Shown piece by piece: positions 21,388-32,367 of a stretch of 64,000 bases of DNA. The notes below the pieces were generated by a model. That model saw nothing but the letters and a program-made list of their open reading frames with translations. It was not told the origin of the DNA and did no database searches. Where the stretch lies: contig JAPFFF010000005.1 of assembly GCA_039105265.1 (NCBI GenBank), forward strand, positions 4,387,501 to 4,451,500, given 5' to 3'. Each line of letters begins with the position of its first letter. Position 1 is the stretch's first letter. This DNA is from Tritrichomonas musculus (Eukaryota > Parabasalia > Tritrichomonadida > Tritrichomonadidae). The translations under genes were made by a program, and so were the position numbers.

Positions 21388-22805
21388 ATAAGGAATTCAA
21401 TCTTATTTGGCCTTAGTATAAGGTCAAAAAAATCTGTTGTAGATTAATCTACAAGGTCAATAATTCACTATATTTTTATAACAAAATTGATAATAAAAAT
21501 GAATCAGCATTCATAAAATATTCAATCACTTCTATCAATTTTTTTCATTAAATAATTAAAAACCTCAGAATATATTCAATATCTTTAATCAATTTACTAT
21601 AAAGGATAAAAAATTCATTTTCACAATATATTCAATGAATTCATTCAAAAAGTAGGCCCAAATAAACTCGAATTCCTTTCAATTAAGACTTTTTGAATAA
21701 CTTTTTTCTCATAAAAAGTTATTGACATTTTTTTGCTGGTTATTTTTATTCAAAAAGTGGTTTCATTGAAAGAAATAATTTATTATGAATTTATTCTAAA
21801 AATATGAAGTGAATATAATAATAATTTTTCTATATTTTGAGAGATTACTTATTTAATAAAGTTTTTCCAACCGCTTTTTGCGCAGAAAAATATAAATATA
21901 AACTATTCAAAATATAAAAAGATTTCAATTTCCATTATAAAAAAATGTATAATATCAGCTTTTCTGTAATAAAATAAACTGTATATTTAGTGTATGTTCA
22001 AATAATTTCAAAAATAAACTGATGTTAATGAAATATGCTGATCGATAATGAACATTATAATTATATTGAATACATTTATTTAATTTATGTATATATTTCT
22101 GTAATTAAATATTTTTATAAGAATCATATATAAAAATTAAGGAGATTTTAATACATTTTTTGCATAAAAGATTCAGTATCTTTTTCAAAAATTTAATAAA
22201 AAGTAAATTAGGCACTAATTGTTCGTTTTCTTTCAACACTAGAAGCAAATCATAGGATTACTAAAGTAAAAATATGGAGAAATTTTTCTTAAATAATATT
22301 AACTAATTTTCTTCCAAAAAGAAATTGAAGAATAAAGAATCCTACATTCATATGATATACGACCATAAGAATATTTTTTTGGAAATAAGAAACTTTGAAA
22401 TCTTTTAGTGCACGAGAAACGACTACCTTGCATGTTTGCCTCAAAAAATTGAAAGGAAATTGAATGAAGCATTCAAATTTGAAAACTAACCGAAAATTCT
22501 GAAAAACTCTATTATTTAATTATTAATTTTTTAAAATTTAGGCATCGAACTTCAAAGTGCAGTAATAAGAAGCAAAAAAATTGAATGAGTGAAGAGTAAT
22601 AATTTCTACCTATAAAAAAATGTGTTAATATATAGAGCATTTCTTTTTTATGAATTTATTTTTTTTTGTAGATTTTAGATTATTTTTTTCTGAATGATTT
22701 CCACTTTTTGAAGGTTCTTTACTTTAGTTGATCCAAAAATAAAGAAAAATTATCGAAGAAGCCCAACTTTACTACTTCATAGTGAAAATAAAATATTTAA
22801 TTAGT
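21388..22805. other. Gene-free spacer of 1.4 kb
   Basis: AT-rich. A perfect 18-base palindrome TTGTAGATTAATCTACAA lies at 21437-21454. No gene or element ends were recognised. Confidence 0.45.
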
Positions 22806-24665
22806 TTATTGCTGATCTTCTGGTACAGCTTCACCAGCGTTATCTTCAGTTGGTTCTAAGCTTTCACCAGTGCTTGGCTCATGACTTTCTTCGTTCTCAG
22901 TAGTAGGTGAAGCTGCTTGATCGTTCTCACCAGAAGGTTGTTCACTAGGGTTCACAATAACTGGTGGTTGGACTTCATTTGTTATAATAGGCAATTTCTT
23001 TCCCCATCTGTAGTGATTTATGCTATCCATAATTTCTTGAGTTACATTTGGAAATTGCTGATCTAATCTGAGTTGATTTTGAGAAGGCTCAGTGTCAGTA
23101 ACTGACATAAGATATTCTGTTTCGAACCAAATCTTGATATCGTTTACGAATTGATCATTTTGATGATCTGCCAGCTCGTTTTGAGACCATGGAGTAACAG
23201 AATTTTGAATTTCTTTAGCGCTTTTCTTTTCCTCGTTACTATCATCATCATCATTACTACTTCCGTAGCTACCTCCATATTGGCTCTTCATAAAATCATT
23301 ATCAGCATCTTCATCTGGATTTTCAAAGTCGTCAGCATATTGCGTTTCTTTTGTACTTTGTGTTGCAGCATTTGGAAGATGAGCTGCTTTCCAAAGGTCA
23401 AAAATGATACTCTTGAGGAGAAGGCACTCACCTTCTAATTTATTTTCAGCTGCTTGCTCTGGTGATTCCAAAGCTTGATTGTCTTCAAATGTGAAAACAT
23501 TCCAACCATAAATAATAAGTTTATCAATAGTTTCTAAAGCTTGCTTGATATCTTCTCGTTCCGTCTTAAAGAATCTTCGAACAAACTCAACTAGATTGAG
23601 CAGAGTAAATTGAGTGAAACGATCATCAAGAAGTGATATAGTTATATTTAAAAATACTTCTGTTGGAATGGAATTAGCAAACTTAGTTAGATAGCCAAGA
23701 CATTGGTCAATATACTGACAAGCATCATGGCTGATGGAATTCTCTGAAATTTGAACTTCAATGATATTTTGAAGTTTTGAAATTACTTTATTTTGGAATT
23801 CATTATTTTGACCTAATTCTCTAGCAAGCTGCAAATGAAGCGGGGTGAATTCTTTTTCATTATCAAAAATAGATGTAATATATTTGAGGACAAACTCACG
23901 TAAATCATTATATTTACGATCATCCTTCTTTTTCTTGAAGAAAAGATAAAGCAATTCAAGAGATTTCTTGAGCTTCATGCCCAAGACAGCAATTTTCTCA
24001 GCATCATTAGATTCATTGAGTTCTTTGTGAAAATTGGGTAGTATATATTTATTATTATTGTTAAAGATTATTCGGGGACGTTTACCATTTAAATCATTTT
24101 GGATAAATTCTTCTCCAGCAATTGAAGTGAATAAACACCATATAAATAAACCAAGAGGATGAGAATCGGAAGAAATTAAATCTTGAACAGTATAATAAAC
24201 GCAAGTTTGGTCAATATTGGTAATAACAACACCATAAAGAATTTCAGAATATCTAAATACTTGATGTGTTTCAACGGACCACATGTCCATTGCCCTTGAA
24301 AGAATTCTTGACATGGTTCCTGCAGCATAACAACCGTTTTCAGTTTTTTCATGGTCAAGACTCTTGAATGCATACTGTGAGAGAGGGATTGAGTCAGCAA
24401 AAACACGATGAAGATCGGTATTATTTGTTTGAAATAAGCTAATAATAGTTTTATGCGTAGATCTTTCTTTGCTGCTTATTATTATATCATATAATTCTTG
24501 TACGTGCTCTTCTTTTAATAAATAACCAAGAAGTTTAGGGTTATTGTTTCGATAAGCATTTGCTATGTCAGGACAAGCTAAAAGCTTTTCAAGTGTAACA
24601 TCACCAGTATTGAGCAGCTTTTCTGTTTCGGATTCTTTAGGCTGAGCTTTTCGATATGAAAACAT
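22806..24665 (-). CDS. SAPS-family protein, likely PP6/Sit4 phosphatase regulatory subunit
   Basis: 619 residues. The N-terminal 60 residues match the start of SAPS proteins: MFSYRKAQ, then TLEKLLACPDIANAYRNNNP, LLGYLLKEEHVQELYDII. This is the pattern of animal PPP6R and yeast SAP proteins, which bind PP6/Sit4 catalytic subunits and steer cell-cycle and TOR-related dephosphorylation. Helical ARM-like repeats fill residues 60-400 (for example LLYLFFKKKKDDRKYNDLREFVLKYI). The C-terminal 200 residues are acidic and disordered (DDDDSNEEKK; a Pro/Glu/Ser-rich tail), also usual for the family. It stands alone between two transposon nests. Its upstream side holds a 184-base foldback only about 120 bases from the ATG. 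The assignment rests on the N-terminal motif and overall plan; moderately sure. Confidence 0.68.
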   Translation of the reverse strand: MFSYRKAQPKESETEKLLNTGDVTLEKLLACPDIANAYRNNNPKLLGYLLKEEHVQELYDIIISSKERSTHKTIISLFQTNNTDLHRVFADSIPLSQYAFKSLDHEKTENGCYAAGTMSRILSRAMDMWSVETHQVFRYSEILYGVVITNIDQTCVYYTVQDLISSDSHPLGLFIWCLFTSIAGEEFIQNDLNGKRPRIIFNNNNKYILPNFHKELNESNDAEKIAVLGMKLKKSLELLYLFFKKKKDDRKYNDLREFVLKYITSIFDNEKEFTPLHLQLARELGQNNEFQNKVISKLQNIIEVQISENSISHDACQYIDQCLGYLTKFANSIPTEVFLNITISLLDDRFTQFTLLNLVEFVRRFFKTEREDIKQALETIDKLIIYGWNVFTFEDNQALESPEQAAENKLEGECLLLKSIIFDLWKAAHLPNAATQSTKETQYADDFENPDEDADNDFMKSQYGGSYGSSNDDDDSNEEKKSAKEIQNSVTPWSQNELADHQNDQFVNDIKIWFETEYLMSVTDTEPSQNQLRLDQQFPNVTQEIMDSINHYRWGKKLPIITNEVQPPVIVNPSEQPSGENDQAASPTTENEESHEPSTGESLEPTEDNAGEAVPEDQQ

Positions 24666-24782
24666 TAAATTAGATTTTTAAAATAAGAAATTTGACATAA
24701 GAGATTTTCTTTGAAAAAGCTATATGATAATGTTTATTTTTTGGCCATTTGAATTTGCCATTTTTTTGAATTGCTTTTTTAA

Positions 24783-24966
24783 AAAAAATCAGACCTTTTC
24801 ATGATCTTACATCATTCTCTAATTTAATTATCTTATGTTCCTTTCAATGCGATATCTAACTAATAAACAGTCGCATTGAAAGGCAGCATAAGATAATTTT
24901 TCTCACAGACCTTTTTATCTATAAAATATTTTGATTCTAAGATCATGAAAAGGTCTGATTTTTTTT
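24783..24966. repeat. Foldback repeat of 184 bases upstream of the SAPS gene
   Basis: The outer arms AATCAGACCTTTTCATGATC (left) and GATCATGAAAAGGTCTGATT (right) are perfectly inverted. An inner pair AATTATCTTATG and CATAAGATAATT, with CTTTCAATGCGA and TCGCATTGAAAG, extends the hairpin. The whole forms a long imperfect stem with a 17-base loop. It is probably a small non-autonomous element and lies where the SAPS promoter should be. Confidence 0.7.
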
Positions 24967-25123
24967 AGAATCAAAATATTATATATACATATAGATAAAA
25001 TGTTTATTTGATAAAATAATTATTATTATTTAAAAAATGTTTATTTTATATTTAGATATTAGTATTTAAAAATGCAATCTATTCAATTTTTTTATAGAAA
25101 AATTGAATAGAAAATGGTATGTG

Positions 25124-26012
25124 ATTGGGGATTCAACCGTTTGTAAAGTGTCAAAAAATTGAATAAAAATTAAAAATTAATTATTTTGTTTATTTTATTA
25201 TTAAAATAATATCTCCATTATTTATTAATTCTAAAATATATCTTATAATAAAAAAATATCTATAGGGTCATGAAAGGGAATAAAAGAAAGTTGGCATGAA
25301 ATGTTATATGAAAAATTCATAATTTATGAACCAAAAAAAGAAAATTCATGTTAAATACAATAGAATAATTATTCAATTCATAAACAAAAACTTATAATTC
25401 AATGATAAAATACTTGAAATTAATGAATTTAGAAAAGGATTCAAATCATATCAAACATCAATTATAAAAATCTATAAAGAAATATCGCACATTTTTTCAT
25501 GATTCACAACTGATATTTTATGGTGATAATAATATCATTTTTAATGTAAAAATATTTTAATTCTAATCTTTATTATTTAAACTAAAAAAAATAATCCAAA
25601 AAGTTGGCTTTACAATATTAATGTATTAATAAAAGCATTGGCATTGATATTTTTTAGAAGTGAAATATGATATCTGAAGATAAAAAAATAACTGTCAATT
25701 CGTAGAAATAAATAAAAAAAAATACTAGAACAAAATGATATGAATGCATCTGCCTTTTTTAATCTGGTTTAAAATAACTGGAATTTGGATAAACTCTATT
25801 ATTAAAATTTTTTTTGAGTTTGAAATGTGAAATAAAAAATATAAGAAAAGCATTCAATTAAAAAATCCATTCCCTTTCATGACATGATAGACAATTTTTT
25901 TCCAAAAATTAATGCTCGATTATTTAGCAAATTATCTACAAAATGATAATATTTTTATTAAAAAATATTGAAGTTTTAAAAATGTGTCACTTTTTTTACG
26001 GTTGAATCCCCT
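25124..26012. mobile_element. Non-autonomous element of 889 bp with 10-bp target duplication
   Basis: The ends GGGGATTCAACCGT (left) and ACGGTTGAATCCCC (right) are inverted. The 10-base word ATGGTATGTG flanks directly on both sides (25114-25123 and 26013-26022). A 9-11 bp duplication points to Mutator-like elements. The inside is AT-rich with no gene. Confidence 0.65.
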
Positions 26013-26523
26013 ATGGTATGTGGTTTTTCCACAACGTACTTTTTGCCACCATTAAAGGCCAAAAATAGGTGAATAAAAATGGTAGGGGGTTTCCAGTAGA
26101 CTATATTTAAATTTTAATTCTCGTTCTGCCACTTTTTGAAGGCTTATTAATATTTTAATTAATTCCTCAACTTTTTCAAATAAAAAAAAAAAAAAAGTAA
26201 TATTTTCTGGCAAGGCTTGCTAGATACCAAACAAGCAAGGTGTCCATTTTTAGAATGGAAAATACTGATCCAGCTTTTTCGAAGAAGAAAAGTGCGAAAA
26301 AATTCAGAGATGGTATATCAGCTTTTTCAATGAACAACCGTTTTTATTTTAGAATAGAACGGTAAGTATTTTCAATAACTTTAGCGCCATTTTAAATATT
26401 AAGGCCGTAAAGAAGCATTTCTATGATCTTACTATAGTTATATTCAAGTTAACTTTTATTCTTTCTAACACCAGATGGCTTTTATTAGATTTATTTTCGA
26501 AGACTACTAATCTAAGATTGATA

Positions 26524-26650
26524 TTCCCAAATTATCATTTTCAAATTGTTATTCTCAAGTCATTATCCACAGATTACTTATTCTCACGTCATTTATTCTC
26601 AAATTACTTGTTCTCAGGATGTTATTCGCAGATTACTACTTTCAAATTTT
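26524..26650. repeat. Degenerate tandem repeat rich in TTATTCTCA
   Basis: Imperfect repetition of a 12-18 base unit built on TTATTCTCAAATTACTTG, with CAGATTAC variants. The units vary in length, so it is old or recombining. It ends at the tyrosine recombinase fragment. Confidence 0.5.
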
Positions 26651-26939
26651 TAAATTTAATATCTTTTGTAAGATTATACAAAGAATTTTGTTCAAAATAA
26701 TTACTGAATGCTGAAATATAGCCGTGTAAAGTATTGTATTTTTTCCCTTCTTTTTTCTTAGACATTAAAAATCCTCTGATTTTTTCAATCGTAATTGTGT
26801 AGGGAAATATGTCATGTTTTGAAAGAACACTTTCATAAACTCTAATTCCTGATGCATATGTTCTTTTTGATGACATTGATATATTATCATTAGATATTTC
26901 ATCTGCTTCTTCAAGTAAATCTTCCCAGGAGTTGTCCAT
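26622..26939 (-). mobile_element. Fragment of a tyrosine recombinase (core-binding domain only)
   Basis: 105 residues, of which about 20-95 fit the SAM-like core-binding domain that precedes the catalytic domain in phage-type integrases: SKRTYASGIRVYESVLSKHD, TIEKIRGFLMSKK, YNTLHGYISAFSNYF. Such genes occur in Crypton-type and DIRS-type mobile elements. Only the N-terminal part is seen here, so the element is a broken remnant and the source family is undecided. It lies just outside the 7.8-kb element starting at 27120. Confidence 0.6.
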
Positions 26940-27396
26940 TGAAAAATAAATTATCTCCTTTCAAAAAGTTTGGATCAAAAAAAATTGAATACATACCAAC
27001 GGTACGGCATTCAAAAAGTGTCCACGAGAATTGAAAATTACCTACATTCCTCTTGATTCTTTTTTTCAAGTATAATAAAAAATTTATTTTTGAAAAAAAT
27101 ATATTGTTGCAAATACCATCATGGTTGCTTATCGATATTATCCGATAACGGTAATGATCGTCCAATGAATATCGATATTATCTGATAAACTTTCGATGAC
27201 AGATAAATGTCGATAAATGAAAAATTTTATCGATAAATTTTTTATCTGATTAAAATTTTGTATCCGATAATTACCTATAAATATAACTTTTTAGAAAGAA
27301 CCAACAATCAGATTTTAAAAATTTAAGTGTATAATGGTTATTTTCTTTGTTTATAATGTTTTTAAATAAAAAAATAATATTTGATTTTAGATAATA

Positions 27397-28097
27397 AACT
27401 GCTTCTCAGCGGTTGTACAACTAATTGAGAGATATTCAAAAGTTTACATTTATCTGCTTTCAAAATTCAATTAGGTTGTACAACCGTTTTTTCATATTTA
27501 AATAAAAAAGAATAAAAAAAAGGAATTTATGATTAGATTTGATTTATATAATAAAAGAAATGGAAATGTATGACAGTTTGTAAGCTAGTATTGCTGAATT
27601 GCTATATAGTTTGGTAATGAGCCTATATTTATTTGAAATTTGATTATCATTAATCATGGGAACGTTCTGAGTTACTCCAAAGTGCCATGTAATTTGCATC
27701 TATTTGTTGCGTTGGAACATTTTTACTAATGATACACGAGATTCTGATTAGCTTTCTCCAAGGAATACTAAATAAAAATGATTTGAATTCAATTATAATT
27801 TTTTCTTTTGAAAATTTGAATGATGTAAAATTTTCTTTCTATGAATTTATATTTATCTACATTCAAAAATTGTATAGAAGTTTATTCATTTCTGAAGAAA
27901 ATTTAAAAAAGCAATTAAATGCACAATTTAACAATATTTTAAATAACTTATTTAATCATTATAACTAATCAAACATTATATTGTTAATTATGAAAGTATA
28001 TAAAATAAATATTCATTATAATTTTAGATATTAACGAAATTTCAAATACGAAATTTGAATTCCTCTCAAATACTTGTACAACCGTTGAGAACCAGTT
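27397..28097 (+). mobile_element. 700-bp TA-flanked element, copy 1
   Basis: Inverted ends AACTGCTTCTCAGCGGTTGT and the complement of ACAACCGTTGAGAACCAGTT, flanked by TA (27395-27396 and 28098-28099). It contains a 79-codon frame at 27729-27968 (MIHEILISFLQGILNKND...) that matches no family I know. That frame is translated identically in copy 2, which mainly shows the copies are young. TA flanks and AAC starts resemble Tc1/mariner elements. Confidence 0.75.
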
Positions 28098-28109
28098 TAT
28101 TTATCATCA

Positions 28110-28907
28110 GAAAGTTTTATTTTTTCAAAAGAAAAGTGAGCTACCAATAAATTTCTGTTTTAAATAAAACATTAATTTTGAAAAAAATTAGAGAAATATA
28201 AAATCGCAAAGTTTGTTGGTGATATGACCAATAAACTATATTCAAATATTTGATAAAACAGCTTTTTGAAAAGTAAACTTTTTTAATAAAAATCAGTTTA
28301 TTTGTGAATGATTTTTATTTATTTTATCGCCAAGGATGATTTGCCAAAACCAGGCAAAGACTGGCAAGAAAAACGCAACAATTCATTGATACCACATACC
28401 TTCTGGCAAATTTTGATCACCTGCTACTGGTTTCCAACTACATATTTATAAATCAGATTATGTAATCTCGAAATACCGCTGCATGCTAGTATATAATATA
28501 GATCAGCTATTTTCAACCACAAATTAATGAATTCTACTCATCAAATAAAAAGCTTGAGCCATAGATTATCATTCATTAAACAAATTTACAAAACACAGCT
28601 TCTAATTTACAAAATACGATCTTTAATGCAACATAAGATACCTATTTACAAACAGAAATCAACTTGTTAACGAACTACAGTCCCAGATTTGTAAATCATA
28701 AGTAAAGATTCCAGTGCAAACTCTTGACTTTATAATTTCCATATGTACTAGTTTCTCGTTCTGAAAATAAATACATTACTATTTTAATTCTTTCCTATTT
28801 ACTATTTTAAACAAGATATAGGTAGGGAAAAAGGTCGAGTTGCAGATCGAAAAAAAATATAGATCAAGCGAAAAAGTTCGAAGATGAAACAAAAAAATAG
28901 AACTTTT
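28110..28907. other. Gene-free stretch inside the 7.8-kb element
   Basis: Mixed AT-rich sequence, somewhat richer in G and C at 28330-28480, without a supported frame or recognised repeat. Confidence 0.4.
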
Positions 28908-30397
28908 TTAGAAAGAAAAAAATTCTTGAATAGAAAAAATTTTGTTTTTTTCAGAAAAAAAATAAAAATCTTCCGAAAAAGGTCGTTCTTTTTTTAGAAA
29001 AAAATTTTCTTTTTCAGAAGAATTATTCCTTTTGGTTAAACAATCATTAAAGAACTGAAGTATTAATTCTCCTATTTCTTTGACCTTTTTGTTTATGCTA
29101 TTACAAATATTGATTCCTAAGACTTCAGCAGTTGTATTTGCATTTATGGCACCATTTTCTGCTGCTGTTTTATAAACAAAATTACATATAATACTTACAA
29201 ATTTTTCAAATTTTTTCGCTTGTTTAAAGTAAATAGGTTCATCAAGAAGATAATCAAAATTAGCACATTGATTTCCATTTATATCCAAATACCCGTATAG
29301 ATATTTAAATTCATCATGTAAATTGATTCTAATTGGATGATCATGACCTTCTTCATGAAAACGATTCAATTTATCATTATTAATTGATGTATCTAGAGGA
29401 ATTTCAAAATCACCTATTTTATCATTAATTTCAACAGCAATTGGTTTGGTAACTTTTACAGTTTTTGATTTAACAGGAAATATTAGTTCTTCATTTGTAG
29501 TTTCTTTCTCTGATGATTGTGAAATGCTTTTTGTTATTCGAGGAATAATATTAACTTGTGGGACATCAAGATATTCATCACAAGCCATTTCAGGAGGGAT
29601 TTTGCAATAAAACAGAATATAGCATTTTGATTTTATAGTTTTCATTGAACAGGATTTTGGCAGTCCTTCAAATATCTGAGCATCGTCACAGTAATATACT
29701 TTGTCATTTTTTATAACAACCGAAACACTATGAAGTGTTTATGTACAATTACATCTATTGATTATAATACTATTTAAAGAATATGTTTCAGATAAAACTA
29801 TTTCATCATCGTCTTCAATTTCAAATTTAATTGTTTAATTGATTTCAATTGGAGTTGTATCTAATTTATTACCATCTACTCTTTCAATTCTATGGCACAA
29901 TACATCTGGACACGATAAAAAATCTTTTGGGCTTGATTTTATTCTAATATTTAATTCTTATTGAATATCTTTTATTTTCTGGTTTGCTTCTGTTCTTATG
30001 GTAGGAATAATTGAAATAGATGTGGAAATCAATGGATCAACCAAATTATTCGTTATTAATAAAGGAATTAGTTTCTGATAATGAGTAATAATTTCCATTA
30101 GAAATTCAAATTGATCGTGTTCTTTGTGATTCAAATCGTTAAATGTAATTCGTTTATAAGGTTCAAAATGTTCATACTGTTTATAAATTTTAAGACCAAA
30201 ATAAGTCTTTTCCGTTTCACGGAATTTATTTGCTATTTTTTAAAAACATCATTTTTGTTTAATAATTGAATTTCGTTCCAAATTTCATTTATGTTGAAGA
30301 TGCACTGCATTAATGCATTACAGTAACAGTTGTTAAACTTGTTGGCAAGTTTTGGTGGAATGCTTGGTATTTCTGGGACATTATTGTTTGTTTCCAT
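28908..30397 (-). pseudogene. Broken ubiquitin-specific protease (peptidase C19) gene inside a transposon
   Basis: On the minus strand a start METNNNVPEIPSIPPKLANK leads into NKFNNCYCNALMQCIFNI, the Cys box of ubiquitin-specific proteases (family form: GLxNLGNTCYMNSxLQ). Downstream pieces, in order, fit other C19 blocks: DQFEFLMEII (the DAxEFL block), LCHRIERVDGNKLDTTPIEI (the strand before the His box) and LHSVSVVIKNDKVYYCDDAQ followed by KCYILFYCK (the C-terminal Asp box and LFY end). A 245-residue open part at 28908-29645 carries the end and a tail not seen in ordinary enzymes. The gene is interrupted several times and is not functional as it stands. The enzyme class removes ubiquitin. Whether it was element cargo or a captured host gene is unknown. 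Confidence 0.7.
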
Positions 30398-30418
30398 TTT
30401 GATAAGTGAAGTAAAAAA

Positions 30419-31249
30419 TTATGAGTTTAATACAACCATGTTTAGCACAGTCCACGTAGTGTCAAGCATAATTCCAGCTGTATTTATACTGTGAATAAGG
30501 TTGCAAGCTAAAGGACTTATGTAGGTTCCTTTTAAAATATAGTTCTTTTGATCTTTAATATAACACTTATCTAATATTTTATTAATTTTGTTATTTTCAG
30601 TTAATGTCAGATGTAAATAACCCTCAAAAGATTTGAGTAGATCATTAAGACTCATAGAATCATATTTTTCGTGTTTAATATAAAAACCATAGAAGTCAAT
30701 AATATTAACTGTGTCTTTGGAATAATTGCTTATTTTCATGTGATTAAATGAACAAATAAACGAAATTGGAGCCTGTGAAAAAGAAGATTTCGTGTAATAA
30801 TAAAAAGAAGATATATTGATAAGAGAATTTGACGAGGGCTTGTTTAATTTGATCATAAGTTGTTTTTGGACGTGAGATTCATCTAACTTAATATCATCCC
30901 ATGAATCAATGTAATTTTTACTTGCTTTAACTAAATTTAGTAAAGAATTTTTCTTTATATTTATAATAATACTTTCTTCTTTTCTTTCAATGGAATAGAA
31001 TTTCATAAAAAAGTATTGTTCTCCATTGGTGTTTGTTTGAATTCTACAGCTGTTGTCTACATCCATGAAGTAATCTTGAAGTTCATTCAAATATATTGAG
31101 AGAAGAGAAAAGTTCCATTTGATACCTTGCGGATTAATTATAAATGATTTGCTCTTTTTATAGACGCTAGCAGTTACTTGATTGGTACTTAAAACAAAAG
31201 AATTATCTACATCAAGCAATTCTTGCATACTATTAGTTGTTACATCCAT
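30419..31249 (-). pseudogene. N-terminal part of a MULE-like transposase (tentative)
   Basis: 276 residues with no clear domain in the first 200. The end reads SPLACNLIHSINTAGIMLDT then TWTVL and stops soon after. A Ser-Pro, then Gly-x-Met-Leu-Asp-Thr-Thr-Trp, resembles the entry to the catalytic domain of trichomonad Mutator-like transposases, where the Asp is the first acidic residue. The rest of a catalytic domain is absent, so this would be a truncated copy. Next downstream on the same strand is the broken protease gene, 21 bases away. A perfect 23-base palindrome lies upstream (31270-31292). The family call is a weak inference. Confidence 0.4.
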
Positions 31250-31269
31250 ATAAAAATGTGAACTTAACC

Positions 31270-31292
31270 TGTACGTTTTAATAAAACGTACA
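31270..31292. repeat. Perfect palindrome upstream of the 276-residue frame
   Basis: TGTACGTTTTA, one A, then TAAAACGTACA, lying 21 bases before the ATG of the minus-strand frame. Two GTAAACG words follow to the right. It could be a protein-binding site or an element end. Confidence 0.5.
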
Positions 31293-31421
31293 ATTTAAAT
31301 GTAAACGCACATTCATAAATGTAAACGTATATTTTTGCAATTATTATCTTAATTCAATAGTGATATCTTTGCTTATGTGGGTTTTAAAGACTGCTTGGCT
31401 TATGAGTGCCCTTATGAGAGC

Positions 31422-31523
31422 TTGCTAATGATTCGCTGCTCTTTAGTCTTGCTGATGCATCGCTGCTCTTTATTCTTGCTGATGCATCGCTGCTCTTTAA
31501 TCTAGCTGATGCATTGCTGCTAA
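31422..31523. repeat. 27-base minisatellite, about 3.8 copies
   Basis: The unit is TTGCTGATGCATCGCTGCTC plus TTTATTC. The first and last copies differ at several positions; the two middle copies differ at one. It is G/C-richer than the surroundings. Confidence 0.8.
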
Positions 31524-31578
31524 TATCTTATATAAGTATGATAATATAGGAAATATCAGGAAACAAAATACTTTTTAA

Positions 31579-31818
31579 GGTACAAATCCAGTACGTTTAG
31601 TAACCGCAATTTTTTTTGACATTCTCAAAGAATAAGATGACATGTTAAATAAAAAACGATTATTTTCATTCATTTCATATAACATGTCATAATGTTTATT
31701 TAAATTGTAAAATAAGTGTCAAAAGCAAACCTAGTCAATTTAAACTTTTTCAGAGACACGCAACTATTCAAATAATAAACGTTCTCCTATTCAAAAAATA
31801 ACATACTGGATTTGTACC
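31579..31818. mobile_element. 240-bp TTAA-flanked non-autonomous element
   Basis: The ends GGTACAAATCCAGTA and TACTGGATTTGTACC are exact inverted repeats, with TTAA on both sides (31575-31578 and 31819-31822). It has no gene. TTAA flanks are used by piggyBac-like elements. Confidence 0.7.
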
Positions 31819-31822
31819 TTAA

Positions 31823-32239
31823 ATAATCATTTAAATATCTCTTTAACAATGCATTTATTGGCAATATGGTTAAATTAACTTTTGATTAGTATTATATATA
31901 GAAAACCAGTGAATGAATAAATATTCATTTTTTCACAAAAACCAAAATGTTAGGGGTTTTGCTACTCATGGAAAGTAAAAAACCGTCATCTTTAGGTGAA
32001 ATTTGAGTTACTATGTTAAGAAATTTAACCAAAAAAAAAAAAAAAAAAAAAAAAAAAATCGTAAAATTTAATAAAAATTAGTTTATTTTTACATTATTTT
32101 TCGGGGATATACGCACCAGTGATCACCACGGGGCTACACGAAGCCGAGTCTGATTCCTTGAATTGCTGGATGAATCGGGAAGCTATTTAAACTACATAAT
32201 TGTGCATTATATAGTAAAAAATTGAATTAAAAAAGTATA
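31823..32239. other. Short spacer with long A run
   Basis: Holds an A run of about 29 at 32029-32057 and no gene. A moderately GC-rich patch at 32100-32160 has no assignable feature. Confidence 0.4.
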
Positions 32240-32367
32240 AACAGGTTTTAATAATGTCCGCTTTAGTACACTTTTCAAATATATTTATCTTCTTCTATAA
32301 ATAAAAAAATGAAAATTGTGTTATATTATTTCATATAGAATTAAATGAATAGTGCAAAAAATAAATA

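Noticed and set aside
31422-31523. CRISPR-like array
   Set aside because: Units are contiguous without unique spacers; this is a minisatellite.
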